Assembly (NCBI RefSeq): GCF_001042905.1
Contig: NZ_JYLB01000003.1
Coordinates: 558,001-622,000 of the forward strand
Length of the DNA stretch: 64,000 nucleotides
Direction: 5' to 3'
From: Pseudomonas lini
Lineage (GTDB): Bacteria; Pseudomonadota; Gammaproteobacteria; Pseudomonadales; Pseudomonadaceae
Under the pieces are notes generated by a model that was not told the DNA's origin, made no database searches, and saw only the letters and a list, made by a program, of their open reading frames with translations. Numbering within the stretch: position 1 is the first letter of the stretch; every line of letters begins with the position of its first letter. Below are positions 40,743 through 51,559 of this stretch, in pieces. The position numbers and the translations under genes were made by a program.

Positions 40743-41025
40743 AAGCCTCAACTCGGGCCTTCAACTTCTGCCCTGGACGAAAGGTGACCACACGGCGAGC
40801 CGTGATCGGGATTTCTTCTCCCGTTTTCGGATTGCGGCCAGGCCGCTGGCGTTTGTCCCGAAGGTCGAAATTGCCGAAACCGGACAATTTGACTTGTTCG
40901 TTGTCTTCAAGAGCGTGCCTGATTTCTTCAAAAAACAGTTCGACCAATTCCTTGGCCTCCCGCTTGTTCAGGCCCAGCTCTTCATACAGACGTTCCGCCA
41001 TCTCAGCTTTCGTCAAAGCCCCCAT
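40723..41025 (-). CDS. ihfA: Integration host factor subunit alpha
   Basis: 100 residues, the standard length. It starts [18 protein letters not shown] and contains [22 protein letters not shown], the HU/IHF DNA-binding arm with the Pro that intercalates and kinks DNA, then [14 protein letters not shown]. It forms a heterodimer with IhfB and bends DNA in transcription, recombination and replication. It lies 3 bases downstream of pheT and overlaps the merR gene. Confidence 0.98.
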   Translation of the reverse strand: MGALTKAEMAERLYEELGLNKREAKELVELFFEEIRHALEDNEQVKLSGFGNFDLRDKRQRPGRNPKTGEEIPITARRVVTFRPGQKLKARVEAYAGTKS

Positions 41026-41028
41026 ACG

Positions 41029-43410
41029 TCACTTCCTTAACGTGGCGTTCAACCTTTGTTCGAGCGAGGTGAGGATGTTTTGCGTCGTGGTATTCACCTC
41101 ATCGTCATTAAGAGTGCGCGATGGATGCTGCCAGGTCAAGCCAACTGCAAGGCTTTTTCTATGCGGATCAATGCCTTTACCCTGATACACGTCAAATAGC
41201 CTGAGGTCTGTCAGCCATTCACCTGCATTTTCACGGATTACGTCCAGTACGGCAGTGGCCGCAACGTCTTTGTCCGCCAGCAGTGCAAGGTCACGACGCA
41301 CTTCAGGAAAGCGCGATAACTCCTGGAATTTAGGCATTTTGCCCAATGCCACTTCGGCCAGAACCAGCTCGAATACGAAGACCGGACGGTCGAGACCGAG
41401 GGTTTTCGACAATTCAGGGTGAATCGCGCCAACGAAACCTACCAAACGGCCTTCACGTTCGATACACGCGGTTTGACCCGGGTGCAATGCTGGGTGTTTG
41501 CCCGGCACGAAAGTGAACGAATCCAGTGCACCAGCGAAGCCCAGTACCGCTTCCACATCGGCTTTGACGTCGAAGAAGTCCACGACATCGCGACCTTGTG
41601 CCCAGCCTTCCGGCAGACGGCTACCGCATACCACACCCGCCAGCATCGGCTCTTGCTTCAGGCCTTCCAGCTGACCGACGAAGCGCAGGCCGCTTTCGAA
41701 CAAACGGACGCGATCCTGCTGACGGTTCAGGTTGTGCTGAAGCGCCTTGACCAGACCAGGCCACAGGGACGAACGCATGGCAGCCATGTCGTTGGAAATC
41801 GGGTTGGCCAGCAGCAGCGGCTCGACACCCGGATTAAACAACTCGAACTGTTTCGGATCGATGAAGCTGTAGGTGATCGCTTCCTGATAACCACGAGCCA
41901 CCAGCAGACGACGCAGTTCAGGCAGATCGCTGCGCGCCTCGGCCTTGGCTTGCGGTGCCAGACGGGCTTGCGGGTAACGAACCGGCAGACGGTTGTAACC
42001 GTACAGACGGGCCAACTCTTCGATCAGATCGACTTCCAGGCTGATATCGAAACGGAAGCTTGGCACTTCAACGCGCCACTGCCCTGCCCCATCAGCAGAA
42101 ATGGTCAGGCCCAATGCGCTGAGCAGACGCTCGACTTCGGCCGAATCCATTTCCATACCCAGCATCTGAGTAATGCGCTGGGCACGCAGGGTGATCGGCG
42201 CGATCGACGGCAGATGCTGCTCGCTGACGGTCTCGATGATCGGACCCGCTTCGCCACCAGTGATGCCCAGCAGCAGGCCAGTGGCACGCTCCATGGCTTC
42301 ACGGGCCAGTTGCCAATCCACGCCACGCTCGTAGCGGTGCGAGGCATCGGTGTGCAGGCCGTAGGAACGCGCCTTGCCAGCGACGGCAATCTGGTCGAAG
42401 AACGCGCTTTCCAGGAAAATATCGCGAGTGGTCGCGGTGTTGACGCCGCTGTGCTCGCCACCCATGACGCCGGCGATAGCCAAGGCACGGGTGTGGTCGG
42501 CGATCACCAGCGTATCGCTACGCAGGCTGACTTCCTGACCATCAAGCAGCACCAGCTTCTCGCCTTCTTCGGCCATGCGTACGCGGATGCCGCCATTGAT
42601 TTCGGCGAGATCGAATGCGTGCAGCGGTTGACCCAGTTCCAGCATCACGTAGTTGGTGATGTCGACGGCAGCGTCGATGCTGCGCACGTCTGCACGACGC
42701 AGACGCTCGACCATCCACAACGGCGTAGGCTTGGACAGGTCAACGTTACGGATCACACGACCCAGGTAACGCGGGCACGCGGCTGGCGCGAGGACTTCAA
42801 CCGAACGCACTTCGTCGTGCACAGCGGGAACGCTGGCAACGACCGGACGCGTGACTTGGGCGGCGTACAGCGCACCGACTTCGCGGGCCAGACCGGCCAG
42901 GGACAGGCAATCACCGCGGTTCGGGGTCAGGTCGACCTCGATGCTGGCGTCGTCCAGGCTCAGGTACTCACGAATGTCCTGACCGACTGGCGCATCGGCC
43001 GGCAATTCCATCAGGCCATCGTTGCCTTCGCCGATTTGCAGCTCGGCCTGGGAGCACAGCATGCCGTTGGATTCAACGCCACGCAGCTTGGCTTTCTTGA
43101 TTTTGAAGTCGCCCGGCAGTTCGGCACCGATCATGGCAAACGGGATCTTCAGGCCCGGACGCACGTTTGGCGCGCCGCACACTACCTGGAAAGTCTCCGA
43201 GCCACTGCTGACCTGGCAAACGCGCAACTTATCGGCGTCCGGGTGTTGCTCGGTGCTTAGCACCTCGCCCACCACCACACCACTGAATTCACCGGCGGCC
43301 GGCGTAACGCTATCGACCTCAAGACCGGCCATCGACAGACGAGCAACCAGCTCGTCGCGACTTACCTGCGGGCTTACCCAGCCACGCAGCCATTGTTCAC
43401 TGAATTTCAT
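41029..43410 (-). CDS. pheT: Phenylalanine-tRNA ligase beta subunit
   Basis: 793 residues, the usual length. The N-terminal EMAP/tRNA-binding domain has VVVGEVLSTEQHPDADKL; B3/B4 editing domain motifs and the B5 domain follow; a C-terminal ferredoxin-fold anticodon-binding domain ends in HPSRTLNDDEVN. It forms an alpha2-beta2 enzyme with PheS, charges tRNA-Phe and edits Tyr-tRNA. ATG at 43410 has AGGA upstream. It lies 26 bases after pheS. Confidence 0.98.
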   Translation of the reverse strand: MKFSEQWLRGWVSPQVSRDELVARLSMAGLEVDSVTPAAGEFSGVVVGEVLSTEQHPDADKLRVCQVSSGSETFQVVCGAPNVRPGLKIPFAMIGAELPGDFKIKKAKLRGVESNGMLCSQAELQIGEGNDGLMELPADAPVGQDIREYLSLDDASIEVDLTPNRGDCLSLAGLAREVGALYAAQVTRPVVASVPAVHDEVRSVEVLAPAACPRYLGRVIRNVDLSKPTPLWMVERLRRADVRSIDAAVDITNYVMLELGQPLHAFDLAEINGGIRVRMAEEGEKLVLLDGQEVSLRSDTLVIADHTRALAIAGVMGGEHSGVNTATTRDIFLESAFFDQIAVAGKARSYGLHTDASHRYERGVDWQLAREAMERATGLLLGITGGEAGPIIETVSEQHLPSIAPITLRAQRITQMLGMEMDSAEVERLLSALGLTISADGAGQWRVEVPSFRFDISLEVDLIEELARLYGYNRLPVRYPQARLAPQAKAEARSDLPELRRLLVARGYQEAITYSFIDPKQFELFNPGVEPLLLANPISNDMAAMRSSLWPGLVKALQHNLNRQQDRVRLFESGLRFVGQLEGLKQEPMLAGVVCGSRLPEGWAQGRDVVDFFDVKADVEAVLGFAGALDSFTFVPGKHPALHPGQTACIEREGRLVGFVGAIHPELSKTLGLDRPVFVFELVLAEVALGKMPKFQELSRFPEVRRDLALLADKDVAATAVLDVIRENAGEWLTDLRLFDVYQGKGIDPHRKSLAVGLTWQHPSRTLNDDEVNTTTQNILTSLEQRLNATLRK

Positions 43411-43436
43411 CCTGCTCTCCTAAGAATTCGTTACGA

Positions 43437-44507
<1,071 letters not shown>

Positions 44508-44562
44508 ATGACGTTTAACACCTGGCCCCACAGAGGTGAGGCCGGGTGACTGTCGGGGGTAC

Positions 44563-44919
44563 TTAAGCCAAAGTGGCTTTAGCTTTCTCGACAATCGCAG
44601 CAAACGCCGCTTTTTCGTTCACTGCCAGATCAGCCAGAACCTTACGGTCGATCTCGATGGACGCTTTTTTCAGGCCGGCGATGAAACGGCTGTAGGACAG
44701 ACCGTTGATACGTGCACCAGCGTTGATACGAGCGATCCACAGAGCGCGGAACTGACGTTTTTTCTGACGACGGTCACGGTAGGCGTATTGGCCTGCCTTG
44801 ATTACCGCTTGCTTGGCAACACGGAATACGCGCGAGCGAGCGCCGTAGTAGCCTTTAGCAAGTTTCAGAATTTTTTTGTGACGTTTACGGGCAATGACGC
44901 CACGCTTTACACGAGCCAT
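44563..44919 (-). CDS. rplT: 50S ribosomal protein L20
   Basis: 118 residues, full length. It starts [18 protein letters not shown] and contains [11 protein letters not shown] and [16 protein letters not shown], hallmarks of L20. The long basic N-terminal helix threads into 23S rRNA; in E. coli L20 also represses rpmI-rplT translation. It is 28 bases downstream of rpmI. Confidence 0.98.
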   Translation of the reverse strand: MARVKRGVIARKRHKKILKLAKGYYGARSRVFRVAKQAVIKAGQYAYRDRRQKKRQFRALWIARINAGARINGLSYSRFIAGLKKASIEIDRKVLADLAVNEKAAFAAIVEKAKATLA

Positions 44920-44947
44920 GAGTTACTTCCTCTATTCTTGACTAAAA

Positions 44948-45142
44948 TTAACGAAGGCGCAGCATGCGCTCGACTTTTGCCACGTCAGACGGATGCAGCA
45001 AGCTGCTACCGCGCAGTTGACGCTTACGCTTGGTCGACATTTTAGTCAGGATGTGGCTCTTGAAAGCGTGCTTGTGCTTGATACCGTTAGCAGTTTTCAA
45101 AAACCGCTTAGCAGCACCACTTTTAGTTTTCATTTTTGGCAT
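44948..45142 (-). CDS. rpmI: 50S ribosomal protein L35
   Basis: 64 residues, full length, very basic, starting [14 protein letters not shown] with [16 protein letters not shown]. It lies between infC (60-base gap) and rplT. Confidence 0.98.
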   Translation of the reverse strand: MPKMKTKSGAAKRFLKTANGIKHKHAFKSHILTKMSTKRKRQLRGSSLLHPSDVAKVERMLRLR

Positions 45143-45202
45143 GTTCGGATACTCCGCATTCAGTTGATAAACATAATCAGAAGGCCTGCCGTGCCCTATT
45201 GA

Positions 45203-45748
45203 TTACTTCTTCTTTTTCGGGGCGATGACCATGATCAGCTGGCGTCCTTCCATCTTAGGATGCTGTTCGACCGAACCGTACTCGAGCAAGTCACCTTCAA
45301 CTCGCTTGAGGAGTTCCATCCCCAGCTCCTGGTGGGCCATCTCACGGCCGCGGAATCGCAAGGATACCTTGGCCCTGTCCCCATCACTCAGGAAACGTAC
45401 CAGGTTGCGCAGTTTTACCTGGTAATCCCCTTCCTCCGTCCCTGGACGAAACTTGATTTCTTTAACCTGAATCTGCTTCTGGTTTTTCTTGGCCGCGGCA
45501 ATCTGCTTCTTCTTCTCGAAGATCGATTTGCCGTAGTCCATCAGTTTGCAAACAGGGGGTACTGCATCGGCGGAAATTTCCACCAAATCCAGTTTGGCCT
45601 CTTCAGCCTTAAGAAGCGCGTCTTCAATTGACACAATCCCAAGCTGTTCACCTTCAGCTCCAATTAACCGAACCTCGCGTGCCGAGATATTCTCGTTGAT
45701 CGGGGCTTTCGGTGCAGCTCGTTTATCTTGTCTCATTTCACGCTTAAT
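45203..45748 (-). CDS. infC: Translation initiation factor IF-3
   Basis: About 181 residues if started at the ATT of 45746-45748, 8 bases after GGAG. Two further in-frame ATT codons directly upstream (to 45754) are alternatives, and an internal ATG lies at 45736. The protein has the N-domain ([14 protein letters not shown]), the linker rich in KKKQ and the C-domain ([17 protein letters not shown] ... [12 protein letters not shown]). IF-3 checks the initiator codon on the 30S subunit; a non-AUG start is the classical basis of its autoregulation. The first ATT overlaps the thrS stop. Confidence 0.97.
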   Translation of the reverse strand: MKREMRQDKRAAPKAPINENISAREVRLIGAEGEQLGIVSIEDALLKAEEAKLDLVEISADAVPPVCKLMDYGKSIFEKKKQIAAAKKNQKQIQVKEIKFRPGTEEGDYQVKLRNLVRFLSDGDRAKVSLRFRGREMAHQELGMELLKRVEGDLLEYGSVEQHPKMEGRQLIMVIAPKKKK

Positions 45749-45753
45749 AATAA

Positions 45754-47676
45754 TTACTCCGAATCTGGGCGACCACGCCGGGAAACCGCTTGCGCGAGAA
45801 ACTCAGCGAACTGGGCGACGGGCATCGAGCCCAGGTCAGCACCTTCACGAGTACGCACAGCGACAGTCTGCATCTCGACTTCCCGATCTCCGATAACCAA
45901 GAGATAGGGAACCTTGAGCAAAGTATGCTCGCGGATTTTAAAGCCGATCTTTTCATTTCTCAAGTCAGACTTGGCACGAAATCCGCTTTCATTGAGGGTT
46001 TTTTCAACCTCAGCGGCAAAATCAACCTGTTTATCAGTGATATTCATGATCACTGCCTGGGTCGGAGCCAGCCACGCGGGGAATGCACCCTCGTAGTGCT
46101 CGATCAGGATTCCGACGAAACGTTCGAACGAACCCAGGATCGCCCGGTGCAACATAACCGGGTGCTTGCGACTGTTGTCTTCAGAGACGTATTCGGCTCC
46201 CAGACGGACAGGCAGGTTAAAATCGAGCTGAAGGGTACCACATTGCCAGACGCGACCGAGGCAATCTTTCAGTGAGAATTCGATTTTCGGACCGTAGAAC
46301 GCACCCTCGCCCGGCTGCAGATCGTACGGCAAGCCAGCGCTATCAAGGGCTGCAGCCAGTGCAGCTTCGGCGCGATCCCACAGCTCGTCGGAACCAACGC
46401 GTTTTTCCGGACGAGTGGACAGCTTCATCTCGACGTCTTTGAAGCCGAAGTCGGCATAAACGTCCATGGTCAGCTTGATGAACGCAGCGGATTCGGCCTG
46501 CATCTGCTCTTCAGTACAGAAGATGTGAGCATCGTCTTGAGTGAAGGCGCGAACGCGCATGATGCCGTGCAGCGCACCCGACGGCTCGTTACGGTGGCAG
46601 GCACCGAACTCGGCCAGACGCATCGGCAGCTCGCGGTAGCTTTTCAGGCCCTGATTGAACACCTGCACGTGGCACGGGCAGTTCATCGGCTTGATGGCGT
46701 AATCGCGGTTTTCCGACTGCGTGGTGAACATGTTGTCGGCGTAGTTGGCCCAGTGCCCGGATTTCTCCCACAGGCTGCGGTCAACGACTTGTGGAGTTTT
46801 GATCTCCAGGTAGCCGTTGTCGCGCTGAACCTTGCGCATGTACTGCTCGAGCACCTGGTACAGAGTCCAGCCGTTCGGGTGCCAGAACACCATGCCCGGC
46901 GACTCTTCCTGGGTGTGGAACAGGCCCAGACGCTTGCCGATCTTGCGGTGATCGCGCTTCTCGGCTTCTTCGATGCGCTGGATGTAAGCCGCCAGTTGCT
47001 TCTTGTCTGCCCATGCGGTGCCGTAAACGCGCTGCAATTGCTCGTTCTTGGCATCGCCACGCCAGTAGGCGCCGGACAGCTTGGTCAGCTTGAAGGATTT
47101 CAGGAAGCGCGTGTTCGGCACGTGCGGACCGCGGCACATGTCGACGTATTCTTCGTGATAGTACAGGCCCATGGCCTGCTCGTTCGGCATGTCCTCGACC
47201 AGACGCAGCTTGTAGTCTTCGCCGCGGGCCTTGAACACTTCGATCACTTCGGCGCGCGGAGTGACTTTCTTGATGACGTCGTAATCTTTCTCGATCAGCT
47301 GTTGCATGCGCTGTTCGATGGCGGCCAGGTCGTCAGGCGTGAAAGGACGCTCGAAGGCGATGTCGTAATAGAAGCCTTCGTCGATGACCGGACCGATGAC
47401 CATCTTGGCCGTCGGGTACAGCTGCTTGACCGCGTGGCCAACCAGGTGGGCGCAAGAGTGGCGAATGATCTCCAGCCCCTCTTCATCCTTTGGCGTAATG
47501 ATTTGCAGCGAGGAATCGCTGTCGATGATGTCGCTGGCGTCGACCAGCTTGCCATTGACCTTGCCGGCCACGGTGGCCTTGGCCAGACCAGCACCGATGG
47601 ATGCGGCGACCTCGGCTACGGAAACCGGGTGATCGAATGAACGTTGACTGCCGTCGGGAAGAGTAATAGTTGGCAT
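45754..47676 (-). CDS. thrS: Threonine-tRNA ligase
   Basis: 640 residues from ATG 47676, the conserved start [14 protein letters not shown]; an in-frame upstream extension is not conserved-looking. An N-terminal TGS domain (1-61) is followed by the editing domain with HSCAH (His73, His77), then a class II core ([30 protein letters not shown]) and an anticodon-binding domain ending near the C-terminus. It charges tRNA-Thr and removes mis-attached Ser. First gene of the operon. Confidence 0.98.
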   Translation of the reverse strand: MPTITLPDGSQRSFDHPVSVAEVAASIGAGLAKATVAGKVNGKLVDASDIIDSDSSLQIITPKDEEGLEIIRHSCAHLVGHAVKQLYPTAKMVIGPVIDEGFYYDIAFERPFTPDDLAAIEQRMQQLIEKDYDVIKKVTPRAEVIEVFKARGEDYKLRLVEDMPNEQAMGLYYHEEYVDMCRGPHVPNTRFLKSFKLTKLSGAYWRGDAKNEQLQRVYGTAWADKKQLAAYIQRIEEAEKRDHRKIGKRLGLFHTQEESPGMVFWHPNGWTLYQVLEQYMRKVQRDNGYLEIKTPQVVDRSLWEKSGHWANYADNMFTTQSENRDYAIKPMNCPCHVQVFNQGLKSYRELPMRLAEFGACHRNEPSGALHGIMRVRAFTQDDAHIFCTEEQMQAESAAFIKLTMDVYADFGFKDVEMKLSTRPEKRVGSDELWDRAEAALAAALDSAGLPYDLQPGEGAFYGPKIEFSLKDCLGRVWQCGTLQLDFNLPVRLGAEYVSEDNSRKHPVMLHRAILGSFERFVGILIEHYEGAFPAWLAPTQAVIMNITDKQVDFAAEVEKTLNESGFRAKSDLRNEKIGFKIREHTLLKVPYLLVIGDREVEMQTVAVRTREGADLGSMPVAQFAEFLAQAVSRRGRPDSE

Positions 47677-48050
47677 GGCGCCTCCTCTCCTAGTGGTGAC
47701 CCCTACCAAAGGTCACGTGGGTTGGGATGAGCCAGTACAAGATCCGATCCAGGCCATTCAATAACGAACGCCTGCCTTACAGCGGCAGGAGCCTTGCGGC
47801 CAACCGGAAAACCGAACCAGAGTGACTGGGATTCAAATCAGGGTTATTCGCGCCTCTGCCGCTGCCGGGACTGAAGGTCATCCGGAGCCTGCAAACGCCC
47901 GAGCGAAGCATGCTAGCACAGATGAACGGTCATCGCGGCGGCAAGGTTTTCTGCGGGGGCAAATCAGGCATTTTTATGCCAGAGTGCTGAACTTGAACCC
48001 CGCTTTACCCCTCAGATAACAAGACATTGACCCAAAAGGAGCATCCCAGC
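47677..48050. other. thrS leader/promoter region, no gene
   Basis: Contains the thrS Shine-Dalgarno (GGAGGCGCC side of 47680-47690) and an inverted repeat CCTGCC-TTACAGC-GGCAGG at 47771-47789 that could be a leader hairpin. No T-box consensus or convincing ORF seen. Confidence 0.5.
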
Positions 48051-48353
48051 ATGCGTCTGAATCGTTTATTCGCCATCGTCGCACCCGTCGTCCTGTTGCT
48101 GCCGCTGGCTGCCCATGCCGATTGGCCAAAGGGCGAGCGCGAGAAATACATGGCTCAGTGCACTCAAGCGGCCACCCCGCAGATCGGCGCTGCAGCTGCA
48201 AAGTCTCACTGCGCTTGCGGTGCCGACGCGATCAAATCGTACCCGGCTGGCGACATTCAGGCCCTGATGGATAACAAGGCCAGCCCGGAGCTGCAACAGA
48301 AAGCGCTGGGTCAAATAGCCAAATGCAAGGCCAATGCACCGGCGAAAAAGTGA
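48051..48353 (+). CDS. Small periplasmic Cys-containing protein, unknown
   Basis: 100 residues from ATG 48051 (AAGGAG about 8 bases upstream). A signal peptide (MRLNRLFAIVAPVVLLLPLA, cleavage after AHA) precedes a mature domain of about 75 residues with CTQAATPQ, HCACGAD and AKCKAN: four cysteines likely forming two disulfides in a helical domain. No named family recognised. It stands alone between thrS and the cold-shock gene. Confidence 0.8.
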   Translation: MRLNRLFAIVAPVVLLLPLAAHADWPKGEREKYMAQCTQAATPQIGAAAAKSHCACGADAIKSYPAGDIQALMDNKASPELQQKALGQIAKCKANAPAKK

Positions 48354-48399
48354 GAAAAAAGTCCTTTTAACCCGGCTCACTGCCGATAAAAAGTGATGA

Positions 48400-48643
48400 A
48401 ATTTAGCTTTTTCGTACAAATTTTTAAGGTTTTTCAGCTTTTTTTATTGTCTTTACTTTCAGCTGAAAGCCTTTTAAACCGGGGCTTTCAGCCACACGAA
48501 GCAACAAAGAAAACGTGACTGCAGGGCAAACAGCACACCCAGGGGGCTCCCAAAGCGAACATTTCGACTATGATAGTCCGGTGTGCCCAGTTGGCCTGAG
48601 CAGCACAGTACTACTGAAAATATATGTTTCTTGGAGATACACC
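48400..48643 (+). promoter_or_regulatory. Promoter and long 5' leader of cold-shock gene
   Basis: About 240 bases without a gene, with a T-rich stretch (48411-48480) and an inverted CTTTCAGCTGAAAG at 48458-48471. Long structured leaders that act as RNA thermosensors are typical of csp genes. Confidence 0.45.
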
Positions 48644-48856
48644 ATGTCTAATCGCCAAACCGGCACCGTTAAATGGTTCAACGATGAAAAAGGCTTCGGC
48701 TTCATCACTCCTCAAGGTGGCGGTGACGACCTGTTCGTACACTTCAAAGCTATCGAAAGCGACGGTTTCAAAAGCCTGAAAGAAGGCCAGACCGTTTCCT
48801 TCGTGGCTGAGAAAGGCCAAAAGGGTATGCAAGCTGCACAAGTCCGCGCAGAGTAA
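48644..48856 (+). CDS. Cold-shock domain protein (CspA family)
   Basis: 70 residues, full length; start [20 protein letters not shown] with TTGGAG upstream. RNP1 (KGFGFI) and RNP2 (DLFVHF) nucleic-acid-binding motifs are present. It is an RNA chaperone that melts mRNA structure. A rho-independent terminator follows at once, so the gene is monocistronic. Which csp paralogue it is cannot be decided. Confidence 0.97.
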   Translation: MSNRQTGTVKWFNDEKGFGFITPQGGGDDLFVHFKAIESDGFKSLKEGQTVSFVAEKGQKGMQAAQVRAE

Positions 48857-48870
48857 TTTTCTGCCGCACT

Positions 48871-48903
48871 AAAAAAACCCCGTCCATGTGACGGGGTTTT
48901 TTA
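48871..48903 (+). terminator. Rho-independent terminator after csp
   Basis: ACCCCGTC-CATGT-GACGGGGT stem with A-run before and TTTTTT after; could work in both directions. Confidence 0.9.
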
Positions 48904-48928
48904 TGGGCGAAACAAAAGCCTGAAGCAA

Positions 48929-49246
48929 TCAGCCGCAGTTGACGCGGGTGACCACCAGGTTGTTGTCGGTGTTCAGGTTCAGGCGATCGGAGCGGTACTC
49001 CAGGGTCACCATGTCATCAGGCTTGAGGAACCGGGCATTCTGCGCGCCTGCGCGGGTACGTGCCTGCTCCAGCAATTGGGGCGAAGCCTTTTTGCCAATG
49101 GTGAATTCGGCAGCCTTTGCTTCACAACGGCTGTGGCCGGTGTCGGTCGCCACAGGGTCCTTTGCCGACTCGGTGGACGTACTGCTGCAACCGGCCAATA
49201 GAGTGGCGGCCAACAAAGTACCCAATGACGCGAGCTTCCAAGGCAT
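48929..49246 (-). CDS. I78-type peptidase inhibitor lipoprotein
   Basis: 105 residues from ATG 49246, chosen for AGGAGG 5 bases upstream; a TTG 18 bases further is in frame. The lipoprotein signal ends LLAGC. The mature part has a single pair Cys ... Cys and the I78 pattern: GKKASPQLLEQARTRAGAQ, ARFLKPDDMVTLEYRSDRLN and a terminal VNCG. Family members inhibit serine peptidases such as subtilisin; here it would sit in the periplasm on a membrane. Monocistronic, convergent with csp. Confidence 0.85.
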   Translation of the reverse strand: MPWKLASLGTLLAATLLAGCSSTSTESAKDPVATDTGHSRCEAKAAEFTIGKKASPQLLEQARTRAGAQNARFLKPDDMVTLEYRSDRLNLNTDNNLVVTRVNCG

Positions 49247-49409
49247 GAAGCCTCCTTTTTTCAATAGTTAAGCTGAGATCGTGCGACCGCCATTTTGGCG
49301 TTTGGTTTCAAGGCGGGCTTTCGCCTCGCCCTCGATCCGGATAGCGGCGAGTGTGCCTGAGCATCGGTACGCCGTTCATCCCTCAATCGTGACTGAATAT
49401 GAACGACGC

Positions 49410-49715
49410 TCAATAGACGTCGATGTAGTCAAAAGGCGGTTTCGGCCAATTCTGCTTGAGCGCATTGAAAATCTGCATGACCCAGACCTCGTCGCTGGCC
49501 GCGACCAATCCGACATAACCGGAACCCTTGGCCCAGGTCTCCAGACGAAACAGCAACCCGTCGATGTCCGTGCCGCCCACAGTGCCCGACGAAATATAGG
49601 CGATACCGCCCTTGGTAACCCGCAACTGAGTGTGTTCATCATCGCTGGCAGAAGCCAGCAGCTGACGCACGGCTTCGAGGGTCAAGCCGTCAGGAGTGTT
49701 CAAATCGATCTGCAC
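49410..49715 (-). CDS. Conserved hypothetical protein, cytoplasmic
   Basis: 101 residues, starting MQIDLNTPDGLTLEAVRQLLAS. Acidic, with no signal and no cysteines, alternating alpha/beta: TQLRVTKGGIAYISS, GLLFRLETWAKGSGYVG and EVWVMQIFNALKQNWP. No family recognised; typical of small lineage-specific Pseudomonas genes. It is divergent from the gene at 49847. Confidence 0.75.
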   Translation of the reverse strand: MQIDLNTPDGLTLEAVRQLLASASDDEHTQLRVTKGGIAYISSGTVGGTDIDGLLFRLETWAKGSGYVGLVAASDEVWVMQIFNALKQNWPKPPFDYIDVY

Positions 49716-49846
49716 AGCACGGTCCTTGAAAATTCATCAAAGACCAAGTGTCGCATAGCCCTCCCCTCATGCCTAAGTCGGAGTGCCAAACGTTCCGCAA
49801 AATGGTTAACTCGACACTCAGACATCCTGATTTCACGAGCGCCATC

Positions 49847-50053
49847 ATGACCACCGTAAGCATCGACGCCGACATCAAAGCCAAGTGGCCACAAGGCCAT
49901 AGCTCTTACAGCCCGGGCAGCCCGGAAGAGTTGGCAATCATTGGTATCGATTTGCTAGTCAAGGAACTGGGGACACAAGCCGCACAGACATTCATCGCCC
50001 AGATACTCGAGAGATACCCCGCCGATTTTATGGGCCTGACAGATAGCGAGTGA
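49847..50053 (+). CDS. Small conserved hypothetical protein
   Basis: 68 residues from ATG 49847 (MTTVSIDADIKAKWPQGH); an earlier ATG 48 bases upstream is possible, and the Shine-Dalgarno is weak. Hydrophilic N-terminus, then two amphipathic helices (PEELAIIGIDLLVKELG and QTFIAQILERYP). No family recognised. Confidence 0.6.
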   Translation: MTTVSIDADIKAKWPQGHSSYSPGSPEELAIIGIDLLVKELGTQAAQTFIAQILERYPADFMGLTDSE

Positions 50054-50056
50054 TTG

Positions 50057-50087
50057 TAAAAACCCGCAGGCTGGCACCTGCGGGTAT
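50057..50087 (-). terminator. Terminator of the ribose operon
   Basis: On the minus strand ACCCGCAGG-TGCCAG-CCTGCGGGT is followed by TTTT, directly after the nucleoside hydrolase stop. Confidence 0.85.
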
Positions 50088-50092
50088 ACAGC

Positions 50093-51121
50093 TTACTTCA
50101 GGCGAGCCAAACGCTGGGTCAGCAGGTCGAAGAAGCCCTGAGCGTCGCCATTTTCGACCCAGAAGGCATTTTTCGGTGCTTTCAGGCCGTCATACCAGTC
50201 GACAATGGTCTGACCGAAGGTCGGCCCTTCGCGACTATCAACCACAACGTTGACTGAACGGCCAGTGAACAGCTCCGGCTTGAGCAGATAAGCGATGACT
50301 GTGGCGTCATGCACCGGGCCACCCGACATGCCGTAGTGCTCCATGTCGCCTTTGACGTACTCGTTGAGAATATCGCCCACCAGCTTGCTGGCATTGTTGT
50401 TCAGGGCGGCGATCTGCTTCAGGCGCGCTTCACTGGTCAGGATCTTGTGGGTCACGTCCAGCGGCAGGTAGGTCAGTTTGACGCCACTTTTCAGCACCAC
50501 TTCCGCAGCCTGAGGGTCGGCGAACAGGTTGAATTCGGCCACCGGGGTGATGTTGCCGCCGTTGAAGTGCGCCCCGCCCATGATCACCACTTCCTTGATG
50601 CCCTGAACAATTTCAGGCTCCTGGATCAGCGCCAGCGCCAGGTTGGTCTGTGGACCGAGCATGGCGATGGTGATGCTGTGGGGTTTGGCTGCTTTCAGGG
50701 TATCGATCAGATAGTTGACCGCATTGCCTTCGGCCAGACCTTTCTTCGGTTCGTGCACCGTGACGCCCGACAAGCCTTCCTTGCCGTGAATGTTCTCGGC
50801 ATAGATCGGCGTGCGCATCATTGGCTTCGGCGCGCCCGCGTAAACAGGCACCTCTTCGCGCCCTGCCCACTCGCGGGCCAGACGCGCATTACGCGAAGTC
50901 TTGTCCAGACGTACGTTGCCAGCAACGGTGGTCAGCGCACGAATGTTCAGTTCTTCCGGCGATGCCAGGGCAAACAGCAAGGCGACCACATCATCGGCCC
51001 CCGGATCGGTGTCGATGATCAAGTCGATCTTTTCCGCCGCTTGGGCGCTTGTTGCGGTAATCAGGGACAAAAGCAGCAGACTCCGGAGCAGGTGGTGCAG
51101 TTTCTGAGCATAACGGTGCAT
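50093..51121 (-). CDS. Periplasmic nucleoside hydrolase (IunH family)
   Basis: 342 residues. An N-terminal signal peptide (cleavage after AQA, about residue 29) is followed by the nucleoside hydrolase fold with the calcium-binding DTDPGADD motif (about 37-44), IAMLGPQTNLAL and VIMGGAHF. It splits ribonucleosides into ribose and base. It is the last gene after rbsD (33-base gap), so exported enzyme plus ribose ABC importer form one scavenging route: external nucleosides are cleaved in the periplasm and RbsB picks up the ribose. Substrate preference (purine or inosine-uridine) cannot be read. Confidence 0.92.
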   Translation of the reverse strand: MHRYAQKLHHLLRSLLLLSLITATSAQAAEKIDLIIDTDPGADDVVALLFALASPEELNIRALTTVAGNVRLDKTSRNARLAREWAGREEVPVYAGAPKPMMRTPIYAENIHGKEGLSGVTVHEPKKGLAEGNAVNYLIDTLKAAKPHSITIAMLGPQTNLALALIQEPEIVQGIKEVVIMGGAHFNGGNITPVAEFNLFADPQAAEVVLKSGVKLTYLPLDVTHKILTSEARLKQIAALNNNASKLVGDILNEYVKGDMEHYGMSGGPVHDATVIAYLLKPELFTGRSVNVVVDSREGPTFGQTIVDWYDGLKAPKNAFWVENGDAQGFFDLLTQRLARLK

Positions 51122-51154
51122 AGCGCACTCCTTGTGCGTGGGAAGAACGGAAAG

Positions 51155-51559
51155 TTAGAACGTTACTCCAGCCACCAGCACGATGTTGCAGTACGGCTGA
51201 CATTCGCCTGTACGAATAATCGCCCGTGCTTGTCGGCTGAGTACTTTGAATTGGTCATGACTGAGCAGTTCGCGCCGGCCCAGCGCACCTTCGGCATACA
51301 GTTCGTCCAGCGCGCTCAAGGCCGACGGTTTTTTGTCCAGAATCTCATGGGCCAGCACATGGCTTTCGACCTGCATTTCGCTGAGCACAACCTTCAAGGT
51401 ACTGACGAAATCCGGAATCCCGTGGGTCAAGGCCAGGTCGATCAATTCGACGCCGGGCGGAACCGGCAGGCCGGCATCGCCGATCACCACCGTGTCGCCA
51501 TGGCCCAGGGAAGCGATCAGCCGCGACAGCGCGACGTTGAGCAAAGGAGTCTTTTTCAT
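51155..51559 (-). CDS. rbsD: D-ribose pyranase
   Basis: 134 residues. It starts [22 protein letters not shown] (His20 of the active site) with [11 protein letters not shown] and a C-terminal [10 protein letters not shown], all typical. It speeds conversion of beta-pyranose to beta-furanose ribose so that RbsK can act. It overlaps the end of rbsK by 4 bases. Confidence 0.96.
   Translation of the reverse strand: MKKTPLLNVALSRLIASLGHGDTVVIGDAGLPVPPGVELIDLALTHGIPDFVSTLKVVLSEMQVESHVLAHEILDKKPSALSALDELYAEGALGRRELLSHDQFKVLSRQARAIIRTGECQPYCNIVLVAGVTF

Noticed and set aside
41419..43260. 613-codon plus-strand ORF opposite pheT
   Set aside because: Shadow of the GC-rich third-codon pattern of pheT; the minus-strand frame encodes a full, motif-complete enzyme.
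47677..48050. T-box riboswitch upstream of thrS
   Set aside because: No T-box consensus, and T-boxes are not expected in this lineage; only a short hairpin is present.
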